A stretch of DNA of 64,000 nt from Xenoacremonium recifei (Eukaryota; Ascomycota; Sordariomycetes; Hypocreales; Nectriaceae), in the NCBI GenBank assembly GCA_012184525.1, contig WOFQ01000001.1:1364001-1428000 (forward strand), given 5' to 3'. How positions within the stretch are numbered: position 1 is the stretch's first letter; each line of letters begins with the position of its first letter. The position numbers and the translations under genes were made by a program. The notes under the pieces were generated by a model. That model searched no databases. It saw only the letters and a program-made list of their open reading frames with translations, and had not been told where the DNA came from. This document shows, in pieces, positions 54,640 to 64,000 of the stretch.

Positions 54640-57637
54640 TTAGCTCGTCTCATCGCTACTATTGTAACCGCTCTCAGCACCTCCCGCAGTCGCAGCGGAG
54701 CTTGCATCGGCTCGGCCTGTTACATCTGCGCTGGCGCTCTTGCTACTGCGACGAGCAGTTCCTGCAGCAGCAGCGGCACTGCTTGACCGTCGAGGACTCG
54801 CACGCATGCGGCTGGGGAGGATTCGGGTGGCTACAGGGAAACCACTGTCATCCACGTTGGGTGAATCATCTGGTTCATCTCCTTCTTCATCGCCGCTGCT
54901 CAGATCGACACCATCGGGATAACCGTCAGAATGGTGTGGGTTGGCTCTTCGGCTCCTCAGCTCTTCAGACGACTCAGCCTCGAGTACAGACTCTGACTCA
55001 AACCCAAAGTCGTCGGTGCTCGAGTCGTCGGTGCTGAAAGGGGGGAAAAAGATGGCCGGAGGTGGAAGTCGTACTGGCTGCAAACGTTTAATGCGGCCTG
55101 AAACGTACTCGATCTCGATGCGAGGTGATTCGCTGCGAGGGACAACTTTAGTTGCTCGCAGGACAGGTGATGAAGTCGACATGGTTGCCAGCCGTCGGAC
55201 AATGGCGTCTGTTGATTCGTCGGGGACCACTATCGACTTCGTAATCGGAGCATCAACCTTCGATCTCCGCGTGGTCACAACCACCATAAAATGGTCGTCG
55301 GGCAAGACACCGCCTAGACCACAAGGTTCCAAGGGCTGCAGCTCCAAATACTGATGGTCATTGGATTCTCCAAATTCAAGCTCAAAATCGCTTGAATCAC
55401 CACTCTCGTTATCGGTGATCAGGCTGGGGCTGTCGCTGGTATCCATATCCATATCGACGTCCTCTGATATCAAATGCCCCTTGTCCGTCAAAGGCCTGTA
55501 GTCAATGAAGGAACCTGAATAAGTTCGTCGAGGTGGCGACTGAGCTCGTTGACGTTGGGTATCTTCGTTGTTGGTGACCATCTGGGCAGTGGGAGATAGA
55601 TCTCCTGGATCTCCAGACAAATCTGTACAGAAAGGAGCTCCGCTATAATAGATGATTGCGCCGTTGCGACGCCTCTTCCTGCGCATCGAAGTTCCAGAAC
55701 CGCTCAAGTCCCATCGAGAATCGGCTGCGTTGCTATCGTCAATTGGACCATAGGATGAAGTGGTGTCGTCTGGTGACATCTGAGCGTTGGAAGAACTCTG
55801 ATGGACGAACAACGGCTTATAGTGAAAGCTATCCGAAATAGAAGAAACTTGCTGGCCGTTCTTGGAATTGTTCTTGCGAGAGCTTCCCGACTTTCCAGCA
55901 GAAAGGTCGGTCTTTTGTCGCTTGGGCGCGCCGGGATTGGATCCATCGGTGTCGTCAGTCGAGGGGCTTTGCTGAGAACTATAACCAGAAGCATCACTAC
56001 TGAAGTTGGTGCCTTCAGTCCCACCTCGCCAGCGAATCTTCTGACCATCCGGAGAGAGTTGGAATTTGGTGCTCATTTCCAGGACCGAAGCGCGAACAAA
56101 GTCAGAAGTCACATTCATCATATGCAACTGAGCCAAGTTGCATAGGAGATTCAAGTACACCCAGCCATCGGCATCGGGATGAACGTGCTGGGGAGTGGCC
56201 TGTTGTTCAAGCAGTTCGGGAGGAACGAGGCCGAGGTGTCGAATGTAGTCCATGTTCTCGGAGGGAATTTGAACTCTGTCGGGATCGAGGTCATTGATCC
56301 TGGTGGGACGCTGCTCTGGCAGTGGATTTGGCGGAGATGTGTTCGTGCCAGAACTGCTGCTGTTGTTACCAGTTTCTCGTGAATCGGTCTGGTTTGAGCG
56401 AGAGTTCGAAGTGTTTTCATCCGGGCTGGACTTCTTACGACGCTGACCACTGGCCCCGCGGCCGGGGGCCACGATTTGCGCCTCTCGAGCAGGTTCCCCT
56501 GCTGTCTGAAGGGTGGGAGGTTGGTGTAAGTTGGTGATGTTAGGGGTCTGTATATCAGTGGTCGTTGTGCTGGCCACAGGAATAGCCGTAGGGGGGACCG
56601 GCGCCCGTGCTTGCACATGACGGCCGCCGATCTTTCCAGTAAACAGCTGCTCCAGTCGCCTAACCACAAGCCTTTTCCTTTCTTTATCGGTCAAAGCTAT
56701 TCGGCGTGGATACAAGCCCTCGGGGATGTCGCGCAAATAATTCTCCACCTTCTGATTCGATCGTGCATTGCTCGTCGGCCGAGTCAACGAGGTCCCTGAA
56801 GAATTTGCCCCTGTTGACATGGAGGCATAGGCTGAATCGGCAGGGCGAAGATTTGATCCCGACGAAGATGAGGCATGCTTCGACATGGAGCCTGATCCCG
56901 AGTACATGCCATTGCGATGTCGCGAGTTCTTTTTCTTTTGAGATGACGACGTTCCTTGGGAGTCGTCCAGAGTGGCGGCAAAGTCTCGCAACTTAGCTTC
57001 CAACTCTCTCTTCTTTCTCTTCGGCAACCCATGGACCTTGATCTCGAAGAGCTTGTCTTTTCGTAACAAATCAGGACCCGGTTGCTTGTATCGCCGCAAC
57101 TCCTCCTTCAATCGCTGAATCTCAACCGTCAAGTCATCGATCACGCTTCGATAATCTTCGGCGCTGCTACTTTGCGCCGTCAACTTCGGTGGTACGGAGA
57201 GGTGTTGGTAATGAAATGGTTTCTCCTCGTTCGATGAGTCGGATTCTCGCTGGAAGAAAGGCGGGTCGACTGTGCAGGGTCAGGTTAGTTTTCTACGTCC
57301 ATCTTTTCTTACCACATAATGGTATGAACTTACCATCCATAGCAGTGCCGTCGAATGCAGCCGCCGGGTTCTCATTTGAGTGGTCAAACCATTTCTTGGG
57401 GTCACTATGCCCCGTATCCTGGCTCTCGTCCGAAGACTGGCGGCGGGGTGAGGAGGTGTTTGTCGACTGCAGCGCCGGGCCGGAGCCTGGACTCGCTCGT
57501 AGTGAGGCATCGCGGGCCAACTTATGGTGACGGAGCGTGACTGAATTCTCGGGAGAAGCACGTCGGGGGAGAGGATGGCCGGTGGCCGATGATGGGGGTG
57601 GTTGAGTTCCGTGAGATTTTCCTTGATTCGGTAACAT
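54640..57637 (-). CDS. frq: Circadian clock protein FREQUENCY
   Basis: Two exons, 57637-57334 and 57269-54640 (intron 57270-57333), give 977 residues, near Neurospora FRQ (989). FRQ is the negative element of the fungal clock: with FRH and casein kinase 1 it inhibits the White Collar Complex and is cleared after progressive phosphorylation. Diagnostic segments: GHPLPRRASPENSVTLRHHKLARD, SDPKKWFDHSNENPAA, the dimerising coiled coil (about 140-165, YRSVIDDLTVEIQRLKEELRRYKQ), KLFEIKVHGLPKRKKRELEAKLRDFA, VENYLRDIPEGLYPRR, and IPSENMDYIRHLGLVPPELL. Long Ser/Thr-rich disordered stretches carry many possible kinase sites. Basic clusters (KRKKRE, RRKRRR) may be nuclear-localisation signals. A methionine falls exactly at codon 100, next to the splice donor. 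Confidence 0.96.
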
Positions 57638-57647
57638 TGTTTTTCAT
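57522..57647 (-). other. Upstream ORF overlapping the FRQ start, out of frame
   Basis: An ATG at 57647, ten bases before the FRQ ATG, opens a 41-codon ORF in a different frame that ends inside FRQ near codon 39. Its context (CAT before ATG) is weak, while the FRQ ATG has A at -3, so leaky scanning could pass it. Confidence 0.55.
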
Positions 57648-57658
57648 ATGTTCAGCGT

Positions 57659-57964
57659 TTAACAGATTGGAGAGTTAATCGCATCGTCAAACAGGTCGCG
57701 AATATCGCTTGAGCTAAATCGCTTGTTGCGATTCTCGAGCGTGCCGTGGTATAAGAGCGGCCAGCCCAGGGTCCACGAGATGTGACGTAGCGGAGCCCTA
57801 TACGCAAGGACGCCTAGAGGACCTAAGACACCGGTCAGCGTAATGAGACGACAGAAATTACGGCACTCTACAGCGCTGTATGGCGCTGGGCCACGAGAAG
57901 GATGCAATTGAGAGTTGCAACGGTGCAAAGGTTGGGGGGCGGTGATTGGCCTAGGCGCAATCAT
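57659..57964 (-). other. 101-codon upstream ORF in the FRQ leader
   Basis: ATG at 57964 within the GATC tetrad; TAA ends 21 bases before the FRQ ATG. It encodes a peptide that resembles nothing I know. It matters only if this stretch is in the mature leader rather than spliced out. Confidence 0.45.
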
Positions 57965-57978
57965 CGATCGATCGATCG
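57963..57978. promoter_or_regulatory. GATC tandem repeat, candidate White Collar light-response element
   Basis: Four tandem ATCG units (three overlapping GATCGA/TCGATC-type sites), 326-341 bases upstream of the FRQ ATG. White Collar Complex binds GATC-containing pairs in Neurospora frq. Confidence 0.45.
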
Positions 57979-60900
57979 AGGGCCACCGGAAAACATGACG
58001 AAAGGGTGGTAGCGAGGAGCACTGCTGCAAAACCCGTACCTTTTGGATAAGAACCCCGGCGTACGTCCCCGATAATTAATCTGAGGGGGTACGAGGGTTT
58101 CGGTACTGGTGTTGGCTGTACCGCAGCGATGCGCAGCCTTCCAACTCAGTCCTGCCGGGTGCGTCTCTCGTGGGTGAACGAGGCCCTGATCAGGACCAGA
58201 TGCCGATTGCAAGGATGAGGGGCGCGACCTCTGAAACTGCTTGCTCGCTTTGGTCGTCGGAGCGCGGGGAAGAGATTCGAGGACCGAGAGTACGCGGGTG
58301 TCTTGCGGTCTCAGTGCTGAAATGAAGCGATGCGGGCCTGACGTTTGGCGGGTGGTTTGAGGCTGCCTGGTTCGGGATTTCGAGAGGATTGGCCCACAAG
58401 ATCGCGAATCGTGATGTGTCCGTCAACAGAGCGTCTCTCAATTTCTGGCCTGGATCAATCGCTTTCGTCGTGTCGTCGTCGGTTCGCTGCGATCCCAGAA
58501 GTCCAGATGGGGAGCGACCGTATACTTCGCTATCCTCACGGGTTCTCAAGGTTTCCACGGTTCGGGTTCAGAGACGAGTTTCTGCTGGTGCGCGCGATGG
58601 GAGGTGAATATGGGGAGAGTAGGAAACAGGTGCAAGTTGGTGATGGCGCGTGGGAATTGCTTTGTAGGGGATTGCCGGCGGCGGGCGTTGGGAGGGAAGG
58701 AGCAGGGGGGAGGGTAAGTAGAGTAATAAGGTGCCGGACCGTCAGAAAGAGCGTGAGAGGTGCGTGGTGTCGTTTGAGTGAAGCGTGCGTGTGAGTGCGT
58801 GTGCCACTCTGGATGCAACTGGAGAGCCTGGCAGGGGTGGGAGCGGGAGGATGTAAGTTGTCAAATAACAGCAGCTTGCCGGGGGCGTTTCGAGTGAGGA
58901 TTCCGGGGCGAGGGCAGGGTCTCGAGATGCACCACGGCGGCGGCAGATGGCGAGTCGAGTCGAAGCCTCAGGTGTGGCTGTGGCTGGTCTGGTTCAGGTA
59001 CTGGGGCCGGGGAGTGGGCGGGCGTGAGGGCATTCAGAGATTCAGTGGCAAATCAAGTACATGTACACCGGACAGTACCAGAGGCACGGGACGGGGCCAA
59101 ACGAGAATTTTCGCAGTGGTTGCTTCCCTCCATCTCGCCGTCAGAAGCAGATCTAGGCCACTCACTGGGAGGGCAAGAGGGGAGGTCCCAGCAGCAGGCC
59201 CAGCAGCGGTCCGGCAGCATCGAGACCGGGTGAGCGACCATAAACTTAGATCGAACGCTCATTGCCCCGATTTCCACGACCGACCAGGAGGGTGTCAAGA
59301 TCAGACCCATCGAGCGCGCATCGAGCAAAGCAGGCAGGGTCCTTTGGGTTCTCCTGAAGCGGACGCTAGTGGCTGGCATGGCCCCGTCGGGGCGTCGTTC
59401 AGCCTCCCCGACGCTGTCCACTGAAAGCCGCTGAGAAGCCCCCCGGAGCCCTCCACAGCGCTACAGCGGTCCACTACAGGCCATTTCCAGGAGGCGAAGG
59501 TTGCCGGTCCCTGCCCTCGTAGCACGGCCAATCACGCGTCGAGGAGCGCGGCTCCGACCAATCACGGATCCTCTGTGCTAGCGCGAGCCCTCCCAGGCAG
59601 GGCCCTGGAGATCTTGATTTTCAACTGTCATCGAGGCCTCGTCCGCCGAAGCGAGGTCAGAGTCAGGAACACGCTCCGCACGCACTTTCGCACTCTTGCA
59701 GCTGCAGCGACACAGCGGAATGCTTTTCTTCGCACGGGGCGCAACAACAGGAGAGCCAAGCCCGTCCTTGCTGACCGCTGCACGCATGATTCTGTGTGCT
59801 GAGCCCGGTGATGTGGCCAGCCCGTCCTGACTCAGAACCTGCTCCTCGCCCTGCCGCCAGCCCGCCTCGTGTGTGCTTCGCGACCAGCCAAACCTTGGAA
59901 GAACAGACTCCAACGGCCCCATCAGCTCGCGATGGCTTCAACTACACACGGGTAGCGTCGAGATATGGAGCTGGCATGGCCAAGGACGAGGACTGCTGGA
60001 TGGATTCCTGTCACCACCGCCTATCCGTCTTATGGCCCCATTCTTACGTCAAGCTGCCCCCGCCGACCCCCCCCCTTGTCTGGCCGCGTTCAAGCTTCCA
60101 TCCAACGGTCGGGTCAGCACCTCTCAGCAGCCTCCCCTCCGCAGAAGACCGGGGCCAGTTTCTAAATGTTAATGGCCTGAACTCCCACCTCTTTCTTCTG
60201 CCTTCCAGCGAGGGGACGACCCCGGGAACGAATTCGTGGGTGATCCGCTTTCGCTACCACGCCGCCAACACCCTCCCAAGAGCGAGAGCGACAGGGCATC
60301 CCCGGGAGTTGCAACCTTGGGGGCTGCTGTGTCTTGCAATCTAGACTCGGCCATCCAGCCTGTCCAACGTCTCGTGCTGACCCGCCCTTTGCAAGTTGAT
60401 TGTCCCGTGATGTGAGCTACCTTTCAGGGTATGCCTCGAGCCAGCATCAGTTCCCAGCCTTCCCGAACGCAGTCAAATGCCATTCAGTACGAAACACATA
60501 CTCTCTTCAGCACGCGCTCTCAGGTCCCTTTGGTGAGGGCTCGTCAATCGGTGGGTACGGTAAGCTGATCCTGTAAGATAAACTGCGACGGTTCGCTCGC
60601 CGACAGGCCTGCACCACGACGATCCTCTCGGCACCTATCCCAGCTCATGACGTAGCTGTCGCCAGGGGATCTTCAGGGTCTGCGCTGATGTCGTCACACC
60701 TTGGAGTCGTCGCTCTGCTGTTCGTTCTACCAGCTTCCATACGCATGCGGTCACATGGACCTGACGCAATTCGGGAATGGGATCGAAGATGAACTGAAGA
60801 AGCATCCGCCTCATCGAGCGATGAGATTATGGGAGCATACGGATCCCGCGATGACGGCGCTCCGGCTAGATTCTTCGACGGCTGCCCGGCGTTGTTCTCT

Positions 60901-62865
60901 CTTTTCTGGAGACGCACAGCCGGGCCGCCGCATGTCTTGGAGCTTGCGGCACTAACTTTATTGTTTGGAGGAACCGTTGCCACAAGATTCACTTATAGGC
61001 TTTTGGGTGGTTTGTAGTAGGGTATCATCCCACGCCCACGACAAGATGCAAGATGCAGCCTTAAATCGGCGCATATGTCGATCAGGGGAATGGCGAGAGA
61101 CTGTGGACCCTGAATCTTGATTAAGTAAACTTCATTGAAATCTTCTACTTGTGGCGTTCAACAGATGAAGATGAGTAGAGGTCCTTCGGCGAGCGGCTGA
61201 AATAAACCACATTTTAAACGTTGGATTAGCGGCTAACAAGCGTATATTGCAGTTCATCCTAGAACTTCACAAACTTCCATGAATTATCAAAATGCAAGGG
61301 CGTTAGCAAAGGTGAAATGCACCTTCCGGACGAAATAATCCAACTTTCTGCAACTGTATCCATCGGTGCGGAGCTTTCACAGGTTTACCACGCCAGAGTG
61401 CGCAAACCGCCTCGCAAACTAGAACCCAGTATGCTGAATCTCAACGCAGATGCATATTTGCCATGATTGGGTGCCAAATTGCATTTTACAAGGCTCTTAT
61501 CTTTCGTGATCTACATACGATCCCGACTACCACGGATATACCCTTCCATCGAGCAGAGTCATGCAGATGGAGGTTCCGAATAGAAGCTTCACCCGACGCT
61601 TAGAAGCCACCGAGTGGCAAGGGGTCCTCGCCATCCTGTCCACACCAGCAACCCGAACCCTCGGAACTGGCTCTCCTAGTCTGCATCTTGCAGATTTGTT
61701 TCAATAGTAGATCCCCAAGTCTAGACCGCCAACAAACGGGGCATGATCTCCTTTGCAGGCCGGCCACTCCCCCTTCTATCAGAGGCATTTCGGCTTCTAT
61801 ATTCCCTTCTTCGACCAATGAAGACTTTCCGATCCTCAAGAAGTTTCAAAGACACCCAGATCGATCGTGCTAGGTTCGGCTTCTTAGTCTCCGCGCTCCT
61901 TAGCGGCTGGTGCCGGAAGACCCGCTCCGGACCGTCCAGGGGGAGGCTTCTGGACCGTCAACACTGGCATATAACACATTTTAGGCGTTAATAATAGGGT
62001 CAGTAAGTATCTGTTCAAGAGGGGAAGCTCGAGGATAAGCTATTTGGTGAGTGGAGGGGTAGCTGGCGGGGAGAATGGTGAGCACGTGAGACCACGAGAC
62101 CCCCAGCCACTCTTACCTGAAAACCCTCGTCCAACGGGACAAACCCTGGTTGGCTTCTCTCAATGTCAGTGCGGAGTCAATCTTTTCCTCTTACTGCACA
62201 CAAGTTTTTGGTCATTGTCAAATATCTTACCTCAGCATATGGTGTGGCGAATACTGTATCTACTATCTAGTCTCCTAGTCGGGAGGGAGCTCCCGCACTG
62301 ATCACAGATCTGGGTAGCTTTCTTTCGAGTGCCCGAATACAGTCTCCTGGTCATGATTGAAAGTATAGCATCCTCATAATATACCACCGTAGATCCTACC
62401 TAGTGGTGTGTATTCATGACCTCCCCTCGACCCCTGCCATGTCAGCTTGAAGAAATACCACCCATAGCATGGAGGCAGAAATCACCTTTCGTGTGGCCAA
62501 AACAGACTGCCAAGTACTCATGTATATTTCTTGGAGTTTGTATTCAATTGAAGCTCAGAGGGGTTTCCTAGAATTTTTCATGAAGTCATACTTACGCGTT
62601 CAAGCTACAATTCACAACCACGCTGCCTACTATAAATAGTTTATCACTCAAAAAAGCTCGAGCGAATATCAATCTGTATTTTATGATACGTTCTACGCAT
62701 CTCTATCCATCATGTGCTTTTCATAGGATTCTAGGTCTATCCCCCCAGTCCACGTCATGTCCTCATCTCAGCCAAACCCAAAACCACACTCAACTCCGGC
62801 TAACCGCGTCAACAACCAACAAGCATCTACATTCACACGACATCGAAAATACTAGGACAACCTGT
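57979..62865. other. Long FRQ upstream region, no protein gene seen
   Basis: About 4.9 kb between the GATC tetrad and the 3' end of the phosphoglycerate mutase gene, both flanking genes on the - strand. ORFs up to about 200 codons on the + strand (58795-59424, 59796-60344) are Arg/Ser/Pro rich, overlap ORFs on the other strand and show no family motif. Single GATCGA strings occur at 59249-59254 and 60781-60786, and a GATCGATC at 61859-61866. The length agrees with the large promoter and leader known for frq. Confidence 0.5.
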
Positions 62866-64000
62866 CTAGTTCTCGGCATCTCGCTTCAGGTCCTTCTCCA
62901 GCAGCGACTTGCCCGTCATCTCCTCGGGCTGGGGCAGGCCCATGGCGGCGAGGATCGTGGGGGCAACGTCACCCAGCACACCGTCATGCTTCTTGAGGCT
63001 CCAGCCGGCGGGGGCGTTGGTCATGATGAAAGGCACCTTGTTGGTGGTGTGGCTGGTCTTGGGCTTGCCGTCGGCGAACTTCATCTCCTCGGCGTTGCCG
63101 TGGTCGGCCGTGATGAACAGGATGTAGCCCTGCTCCTTGCAGGCCTCGAGGATTTTGCCAATGGCCTTGTCGGTGGCCTCGCAGCCGATGATGGCGGCCT
63201 CATACACACCGGTGTGGCCGACCATGTCAGGGGGAGCAAAGTTGTTCATGACGAAGGGGAAGCGCTGCTCGCCGAGACGCTTGACCACTTGGTTGGCGAC
63301 GCCGTCGGCCGACATCTCAGGGGCCTTGTCGTAGGTGGGCACCGACTTGTTGGAAGGCACAAGATCCTGGCTCTGGTCTCGGACCTCAAGAGGGAAAACC
63401 TTCTCAACACCGCCGTTGAAGAAGAAGGTCACATGAGCGTACTTCTCCGTCTCAGCAATGTGAACCTGCTCGATGTTCTGCTTGCCGAGCCATTCGGCCA
63501 GGACGTTGCCCATGTGCTGAGGCGCAAAGGCAATCTCGAAGGGGTAGTCAGTCTTGTAGCTGGTCATGGTGACGAGCTTGGCGATCTTGGGGAAAGGGAA
63601 GTCGGGGAGGACGGATCGGTCGACATCGCCGAGGACCTGAGTGATCTGGCGGACACGGTCGGATCGGTAGTTGAAGAAAAAGACAATATCATCGTCTGGG
63701 CAATCTCATCAGCAGCGTTACTTGAGAATATACAAAGACCAATCTTACCCTTGATGCGGCTCTCGTCACCACCGAAAATGATGGGCTTCAGGAACTCATC
63801 CCTGTTGTTGTCACCGCCCTGCTCGTAAGCAGCCTTGATGGCGCCGACGGGGTCGTCGCTCTTCTCGCCCTCGCCCAGGATCATGCCCTTGAGGGCAATC
63901 TCGACACGCTCCCAGCGCTTATCACGGTCCATGGCATAGTATCGGCCGACAACGGTGGCAATCTCGCCGATACCGAGCTCCTCGAGCTTGGCAACCAGCT
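62866..64000 (-). CDS. gpmI: 2,3-bisphosphoglycerate-independent phosphoglycerate mutase, N-terminus beyond window
   Basis: Two exons are visible, 64000-63749 (open to the right edge) and 63695-62866 (intron 63696-63748). The enzyme interconverts 3- and 2-phosphoglycerate in glycolysis with two Mn2+ ions and a phosphoserine intermediate. About 360 of the usual 520 residues are seen. Conserved blocks: GRYYAMDRDKRWERVE, DDIVFFFNYRSDRVRQI, EKYAHVTFFFNGG, NNFAPPDMVGHTG, FITADHGNAEEM (metal ligands Asp-His), and HTTNKVPF. The catalytic serine block lies outside the window. The protein ends SLLEKDLKRDAEN. Many filamentous ascomycetes use this form rather than the cofactor-dependent yeast enzyme. 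Confidence 0.96.

Noticed and set aside
58795..59424. 209-codon + strand ORF upstream of FRQ
   Set aside because: Arg/Gly/Ser-rich, overlapped by equally long ORFs on the other strand, no family resemblance; probably chance in GC-rich DNA.

Overview
The window is nuclear DNA of a filamentous ascomycete (Pezizomycotina). The proteins look like those of Sordariomycetes, probably Hypocreales. The evidence is: protein genes on both strands; mostly short introns (48-70 nt, a few 100-290 nt) with GTAAGT/GTATGT-like donors and CTAAC/CTGAC-like branch sites; long untranslated intergenic stretches; a FREQUENCY clock gene; nuclear-encoded ATP synthase subunit 9 with a Neurospora-like presequence; and Cnl2/NKP2, VID27 and Rrp6 orthologues. 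No operons, transposons, CRISPR arrays, rRNA or convincing tRNA genes were seen. Genus cannot be fixed by eye.

Layout, left to right: an Hsp70-like ATPase truncated by the window edge (1-1224, -); an unrecognised coiled-coil protein (3466-5458, +); an RBR-type E3 ubiquitin ligase (6631-9400, +); a peroxisomal ALD-family ABC half-transporter (9733-12017, -); DPH3 (12603-12923, +); an FAD-dependent oxidoreductase (13499-15017, -); a small GPI-type wall protein (15761-16120, -); kinetochore Cnl2/NKP2 (17146-17703, +); a secretory-pathway membrane protein (17881-18817, -); TAF12 (19736-21937, +); proteasome RPN3 (23282-25159, +); a CorA-like membrane protein (26205-27685, +); an LRR/RNI protein (28341-30338, +); a MYST acetyltransferase (30870-32878, +); ATP9 (35499-36130, +); exosome nuclease RRP6 (40000-42629, -); trehalose-6-phosphate synthase (44892-46517, +); VID27 (47212-49932, -); a prenylcysteine lyase-like flavoprotein (50794-52650, -); an orphan repeat protein (53089-53778, -); FRQ (54640-57637, -); and the 3' part of phosphoglycerate mutase (62866-64000, -).

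Most genes are unrelated housekeeping or regulatory loci, with no secondary-metabolite cluster. Exon structures were built by hand from splice signals, frame continuity and family knowledge, and change several naive ORF starts (VID27, FRQ, the FAD oxidoreductase).

The observations most worth following are: (1) two tandem, similar exons that each encode the end of the catalytic RING2 of the RBR ligase, with frame-compatible skipping or inclusion; (2) the FRQ start region, with a 101-codon upstream ORF, an overlapping out-of-frame upstream ORF and an internal AUG at exactly codon 100 beside a splice donor; (3) a GATC tetrad in the FRQ leader; (4) repeated use of AAG 3' splice sites; (5) a 13-bp inverted repeat just upstream of a TATA box in the LRR gene promoter; (6) unusually long gene-free DNA around ATP9 and upstream of FRQ.
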